Below, one piece after another: positions 5,899 through 9,463 of a DNA stretch of 9,463 nt. The stretch is from NCBI RefSeq assembly GCF_002341865.1, contig NZ_DDOV01000102.1, positions 1 to 9,463 of the forward strand. The letters are read 5' to 3'. A program made the position numbers and the translations under genes. The stretch is from Clostridium sp. UBA2485 (GTDB lineage Bacteria > Bacillota > Clostridia > Clostridiales > Clostridiaceae). How positions within the stretch are numbered: position 1 is the stretch's first letter; every line of letters starts with the position of its first letter. Under the pieces are notes generated by a model. The model was not told where the DNA came from. It made no database searches and worked only from the letters and a program-made list of their open reading frames with translations.

Positions 5899-6792
5899 TT
5901 ATTTAGTAATAGGAACCCATATCTCACAAATATAATCATCAGAACTTGTATCTCCTGGAGGGTAAACTTCAATTTCATAATTAGCTGCTCGTTTGTATCC
6001 ACAGGTTTGAAACCATTCAGTTGTTATCCTTGTCCACATTGCATCAATTGGATGTCCCTTGCCGCTAAGGCTACCTTTTACAGTAAATATTGCCCATTTG
6101 CTTGCTGGAATAGTATAGGTCTCTAAATCCATTAAAACATTTGCATCTGCTTCAGCACCAATTGCAAGTAAAGTTTCTCCATTCTCAAGTGTTTTTGTGA
6201 AACCCATCTGCCACATAGGTGCACGATAAAGATTGTAAACACATGCAATTTTCTCATCGATACCACCATTTAAAAACTCATCCCATGCATTCCAAGTTTC
6301 ACCCGCAGCTTCTTTCCAATCATTTGCCATAATATTTGCTGATTGCCTTTTTATATGCTTAACAATTCCCACTAAATTTATTTCCTGCTTTTCTTCGATA
6401 CGATATTCCATCTCTACATCCCCTTTAATTGAAATATGAAAAGTGATCCGTGGATAGGCTTTAAGTTTTGCTCCTAAAGTGCGCGCTGTCTTAGGAGTTA
6501 CTCCATGCATTCCGAAAAAAGCACGAGTAAATGCATCCGGTGAACTATATCCGTACTTCATAGCAACATCAATGACTTTTACATTCCCATTTTGTAGTTC
6601 CAATGCTGAAAGGGTCAATCGTCTACGACGAATATATTCAGATAGAGATATACCTACAATATAGGAAAAAACACGTCCGAATTGATGCATTGAGCAGCAA
6701 GCAATTTTTGCTACTTCATCATACATGATGTCATCAGCTAAATGATCTTCAATATAATCTACCGTTGAGGTCATTCTTTCAATCCATTCCAT
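5899..6792 (-). CDS. AraC-family regulator with C-terminal GyrI-like effector domain
   Basis: A cytoplasmic one-component regulator of 297 residues. The two AraC helix-turn-helix units are near residues 24-43 (YDEVAKIACCSMHQFGRVFS) and 72-95, and the C-terminal signature GYSSPDAFTRAFFGMHGVTP is at 81-100. Residues about 128-296 look like a GyrI-like small-molecule binding domain (EYRIEEKQEINLVGI at the start, YEIEVYPPGD and CEIWVPI at the end), the Rob/multidrug-sensing layout. The ligand cannot be read from sequence. I chose the ATG at 6792: it follows AAAGGAG (6801-6807) by eight bases, while the open frame continues upstream to 6882 without a ribosome site or domain sequence. Arginine codons are often CGT, CGA, CGC or CGG, and two hand-counted 60-base samples gave 37-38% GC, unlike the AGA-rich neighbours, which suggests acquisition. 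No transporter or enzyme gene is adjacent as an obvious target. Confidence 0.92.
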   Translation of the reverse strand: MEWIERMTSTVDYIEDHLADDIMYDEVAKIACCSMHQFGRVFSYIVGISLSEYIRRRRLTLSALELQNGNVKVIDVAMKYGYSSPDAFTRAFFGMHGVTPKTARTLGAKLKAYPRITFHISIKGDVEMEYRIEEKQEINLVGIVKHIKRQSANIMANDWKEAAGETWNAWDEFLNGGIDEKIACVYNLYRAPMWQMGFTKTLENGETLLAIGAEADANVLMDLETYTIPASKWAIFTVKGSLSGKGHPIDAMWTRITTEWFQTCGYKRAANYEIEVYPPGDTSSDDYICEIWVPITK

Positions 6793-6841
6793 CTCACATT
6801 CTCCTTTCTTATTCAATTCTAACAAAGGTAATATTAAACTA

Positions 6842-6870
6842 CCCTGCATTCTAAGTACAAATATGCAGGG
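6842..6870. promoter_or_regulatory. GC-rich inverted repeat upstream of the AraC-type gene
   Basis: CCCTGCAT (6842-6849) and ATGCAGGG (6863-6870) form a perfect 8-bp inverted repeat, with arms repeating at 21 bases, about two helical turns. It lies 50-78 bases before the chosen start of the AraC-type gene and stands out in an AT-rich gap. An operator for this or another dimeric regulator, or a leader hairpin, are both possible. I see no strong promoter beside it. Confidence 0.45.
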
Positions 6871-6943
6871 AATGTAGATCATTTTAAAAACTAGTGTATA
6901 ACTAATAACTACATTATTAAATACTCAAATCCACAACTTTAAT

Positions 6944-6980
6944 CAATGATGAATTGAAAAACTTGCGAATTCAAGAATTC
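6944..6980 (+). repeat. Possible decayed heptamer-repeat element, copy E
   Basis: Two in-phase 7-base units, CAATGAT (6944-6950) and GAATTGA (6951-6957), are followed by GAATTC (6967-6972) and GAATTC (6975-6980), which could pair. It resembles the four clear copies but is shorter and could be chance. On the minus strand it follows the PepSY-like gene stop by a few bases. There, a 4-bp CTTG/CAAG stem and five T would make only a weak terminator. Confidence 0.28.
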
Positions 6981-6986
6981 TAAATT

Positions 6987-7634
6987 TTATAGAGGGTTAC
7001 TACGTAACTTCAAATTTAATGTATGTAATGATATAAGGCATCCATTATAAGGATTTATAGAAATTTCTATATTTGAGTTTTCTGATTTATTTTCAAAAGT
7101 AAATATATGCTCATTTGTATTAAAATCTTCCCAATAGGTTTTATTAATAAGTTTATAATTATCTATATTATAAAGAGGCAGTTTTTGTATGTATTTATTT
7201 GCTAACTCTTCTAACTGCGTTTCTGATAACTTATCACCTGATTTAACCTCTTGTCCTAAAGATGTATAAATCTGTAAAACCTCACCTGTATTTAAATTAA
7301 GACTTATGAAAAAATAATCCTTAATATTTTCCTTATGTGTTAAGCGAATATGCATTTCATCACTATATCTATAAACATTTGGTTCAGTTTCAGGTAGATC
7401 AGTAACATAATCATCAAAATTTATTTCTGAATCAAAAATTGTTGATAGAATTTCCTTAGACTTATTTATAAGTCTATCATCACTTATACTACTATTATAG
7501 TTCCTGGTAGTATATTCATTTAAAATCATATCTCTTTCATAAACTGTATTTTCATTAATAGGATTTTGTATGCTTAAAAATACTACCAATGCTGCTCCTA
7601 AAAACACAGTGGCAATTGTAATCGTATATCTCAT
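6987..7634 (-). CDS. Membrane-anchored PepSY-like protein of the two-component operon
   Basis: A 215-residue protein with one N-terminal membrane helix (about 4-21) and no lipoprotein cysteine; the rest should lie outside the membrane. I do not recognise a named family with certainty. Two similar halves are visible: a helix (53-68, then 136-151, LSETQLEELANKYIQK) followed by a beta-hairpin with a turn, YFFISLNLNTGEVLQIYT (107-124) and NIEISINPYNGCLISLHT (188-205). That pattern resembles PepSY domains. The start codon overlaps the kinase stop (ATGA, 7634-7631), with GAGGT just upstream inside the kinase gene, so translation is probably coupled. This position suggests an accessory of the sensor, perhaps modulating its extracellular domain; that is inference. 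Confidence 0.72.
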   Translation of the reverse strand: MRYTITIATVFLGAALVVFLSIQNPINENTVYERDMILNEYTTRNYNSSISDDRLINKSKEILSTIFDSEINFDDYVTDLPETEPNVYRYSDEMHIRLTHKENIKDYFFISLNLNTGEVLQIYTSLGQEVKSGDKLSETQLEELANKYIQKLPLYNIDNYKLINKTYWEDFNTNEHIFTFENKSENSNIEISINPYNGCLISLHTLNLKLRSNPL

Positions 7635-9043
7635 AGGCTTACCTCATCATTAAATAGTATTATAATTTTAGTACCTTTACCAAATGTACTTTCAATACTC
7701 CAATTCATATGGTGAATTTCTAATATTTGTTTACATATAGATAGTCCTAATCCAAAACCATTAATAGAACTTTGTCTAGATTTATCAATCATATAAAAAG
7801 GTTCTAATATTTTCTTAAGTTCTTTTTCTTCTATTCCTACACCTGTATCTTCAATTTTTAAAGAATTCTCCATAATTTCTAGAATTATAATTTTTTCTGC
7901 TCTGTCATTTAAAGCTTTTATAGAATTATCTATTAAATTTGTAATTAGTACCATAAAAAGCTCCTTGTCCACATTTATATGATAACTACATCCCTTAACT
8001 TCTAAAGTAATATCTTTTTCTTTGAGCTTAGGTTCAAATGTAGATTTTACTTCCCTCAAGGTATCATATAAATCTATATTTTCTTTATGTAATACAGTTT
8101 TATCTAAAGTTATAAGTTTTACAAGCTTTGAAGTAAGAGATAGTATTCTTTTTCCTTCTCTATTAATATTTATAAAAGAATCTCTCATAAGATCTAAATC
8201 AGTAACTTTCTTATTAACCATTAAGCTAGAATAACCAATTATAGATGTTAAAGGTGTTCTAATTTCATGAGTTAGATTATCTATAAACCTTTGTTTAGAT
8301 TGGTTTTGCTCTTTTAATAGTCTAAGTTTATTTTCAATTTCATCATTCATCAAATTAAATTGTTCTGAAATTACTTTAAACTCATAAACATTACTAGAGT
8401 AATTAAGTTTTTCAGTATAATTGCCATTTATTATTTCTTTTATATTATTTATTAATATTTCTATAGGTTTTGTTATTTCCTTAGCAATAGAATAAATTAT
8501 AATTATGATTATAATTGCTAATAAAATATTTATTGTAAATATAAAGTAAATATTATTTAACCTATCCTGCTTAAGAAAAGAGATATCATCTATATATGTA
8601 AAATAAATACCTGATCCATTGAGTATAATTTTATTATTTATAATCAGATAGGTTTTATCTCCATTCTTTGTTATTAAGTATTTTACCTTATTGTTTTTAA
8701 CATCAAAAATTTCATCTTTAATAGGTACCTTATTTTTTGAAGATGAATATATAATTTCTTTATTTAAGTCTCTAAATTCTAATGCAATATTTTCATTTGG
8801 AAGATTTCTTAAATAATCTTCTGTTCTATGTTGTAATATTTCTTTATTAGTTAAGAAAAGATTTTTTAAATTCTCTCCTGTTTTTATATTTGAATATACT
8901 AAAGAGTAGCTGGCAAAACTAGAATCTATAACTTTTTTAAAATTAGTATTATAGGTAGTTTGAATTAAGAAATATGCAAAAATATTAATGGTTATAAAAA
9001 ACATAACTCCAAAATTAATTAACATCTTTTTCTGTAGTTTCAT
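7631..9043 (-). CDS. Membrane sensor histidine kinase
   Basis: A 470-residue kinase. Membrane helices at about 8-28 and 163-186 flank an extracellular sensor domain of roughly 130 residues with no recognised signature. A HAMP linker follows (about 187-240), starting at ITKPIEIL. The HisKA dimerisation domain carries the phosphorylated histidine His259 in HEIRTP. The ATP-binding domain shows the N box NLIDNSIKAL (369-378), the G1 box EDTGVGIE (398-405), an F box around EPFYM (414-418) and the G2 box GFGLGL (429-434). All catalytic motifs look intact. The ATG at 9043 follows AAAGGAG by about eleven bases. The response regulator stop lies 33 bases upstream and the PepSY-like gene overlaps the 3' end by four bases, so all three should be one transcript. 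The signal sensed is unknown. Confidence 0.95.
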   Translation of the reverse strand: MKLQKKMLINFGVMFFITINIFAYFLIQTTYNTNFKKVIDSSFASYSLVYSNIKTGENLKNLFLTNKEILQHRTEDYLRNLPNENIALEFRDLNKEIIYSSSKNKVPIKDEIFDVKNNKVKYLITKNGDKTYLIINNKIILNGSGIYFTYIDDISFLKQDRLNNIYFIFTINILLAIIIIIIIYSIAKEITKPIEILINNIKEIINGNYTEKLNYSSNVYEFKVISEQFNLMNDEIENKLRLLKEQNQSKQRFIDNLTHEIRTPLTSIIGYSSLMVNKKVTDLDLMRDSFININREGKRILSLTSKLVKLITLDKTVLHKENIDLYDTLREVKSTFEPKLKEKDITLEVKGCSYHINVDKELFMVLITNLIDNSIKALNDRAEKIIILEIMENSLKIEDTGVGIEEKELKKILEPFYMIDKSRQSSINGFGLGLSICKQILEIHHMNWSIESTFGKGTKIIILFNDEVSL

Positions 9044-9076
9044 ATATGATTTATCTCCTTTTATTTTTACAGGATT

Positions 9077-9463
9077 CTATTCTTTAAGCTTATATCCTAC
9101 CTTGTACATAGTTTGCAAATAATCTTTTAAATTAAGTTTTTCTCTTAATCTTTTAACATGCATATCTACAGTTCTAGTTTCTCCACAAAAATCATATCCC
9201 CATATTTTATTTAATAACACCTCTCTAGTTAAAACTATGTTTTTATGATTTAAAAACTCTAATAATAAGTCAAATTCTTTTGGCGTTAAATATATTTCCT
9301 CATTATTCATAGTTACTGTTCTCTCATTTTCTAGTACCATAATATGTTTAAATGTAATAGCTTCGGATTTCTTTTTATTCGCCCTACTCCTTCTTAAAAG
9401 TGCCTCTATTCTAGCTAGTAATTCCAAAGGTTCAAAAGGTTTAGTTATATAATCATCTGCTCC
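9077..9463 (-). CDS. OmpR/PhoB-family response regulator (5' end outside window)
   Basis: Partial: the frame stays open to the right edge, so the N-terminus lies outside. The visible 128 residues begin GADDYITKPFEPLELLARI, the end of a receiver domain with the conserved lysine in TKPF; the aspartate that is phosphorylated is not in the window. The C-terminal winged helix-turn-helix is complete: LTPKEFDLLLEFL, then the recognition-helix region GETRTVDMHVKRLREKL and the wing ending YKVGYKLKE. The TTG at 9427 is an internal Leu codon, not a start. It is the cognate partner of the kinase 33 bases downstream. The operon promoter is beyond the window. Confidence 0.95.
   Translation of the reverse strand, partial: GADDYITKPFEPLELLARIEALLRRSRANKKKSEAITFKHIMVLENERTVTMNNEEIYLTPKEFDLLLEFLNHKNIVLTREVLLNKIWGYDFCGETRTVDMHVKRLREKLNLKDYLQTMYKVGYKLKE

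Noticed and set aside
6479..6664. Plus-strand open frame opposite the AraC-type gene
   Set aside because: Antisense shadow of a well-supported gene with no family similarity.
6793..6882. N-terminal extension of the AraC-type protein to an ATG at 6882
   Set aside because: No ribosome site precedes it, the added 30 residues match no domain, and the ATG at 6792 has a good AAAGGAG site. The extension also runs through the inverted repeat.
8022..8234. Plus-strand open frame opposite the histidine kinase
   Set aside because: Antisense to the HisKA region, which is clearly coding on the other strand.

Overview
The window is very AT-rich. Its strong AGGAGG-type ribosome sites, AGA-dominated arginine codons, short intergenic hairpins and gene content (YtaF-type sporulation membrane protein, DUF4153, chromosomal TraX-family protein) point to a Clostridium-like Bacillota chromosome. 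I cannot name the species. Nothing indicates a phage, plasmid, IS element or CRISPR array.

Layout, left to right. (1) A typical 2-Cys peroxiredoxin on the minus strand (73-594). It has a near-consensus promoter (TTGATA, 17 bp, TATAAT) overlapped by a Fur/PerR-like 7-1-7 box, with a weaker second box 20 bp upstream. (2) A TraX-family membrane protein on plus (974-1828), convergent with an XRE-HTH/DUF1232 fusion on minus (2100-2780, TTG start). (3) The YtaF/MntP-like membrane protein on plus (3021-3644), divergent from the fusion and ending in a strong intrinsic terminator. (4) A large DUF4153 membrane protein on plus (3948-5696), closed by a 12-bp hairpin that can serve both strands. (5) On minus, an AraC-type regulator with a GyrI-like effector domain (5899-6792), compositionally different from its neighbours. 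(6) A minus-strand two-component operon entering from the right edge: a 5'-truncated OmpR-family response regulator (9077-9463), a membrane histidine kinase (7631-9043) and a membrane-anchored PepSY-like protein (6987-7634) coupled to the kinase by an ATGA overlap.

Most neighbours look functionally independent. The two-component operon is the only clear multi-gene unit.

The most striking non-coding signal is a small repeat family. Four intergenic copies (874-929, 1890-1949, 2005-2063, 3757-3819), and perhaps a decayed fifth (6944-6980), each consist of five or six contiguous degenerate 7-base units (roughly SAATTGA) leading into a terminal stem-loop. In three copies the stem contains TTCTC/GAGAA in nearly the same register. 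Two copies sit at the 3' ends of the convergent traX and XRE-DUF1232 genes, each oriented as that gene's own terminator would be. One also has a loop that could form a pseudoknot.
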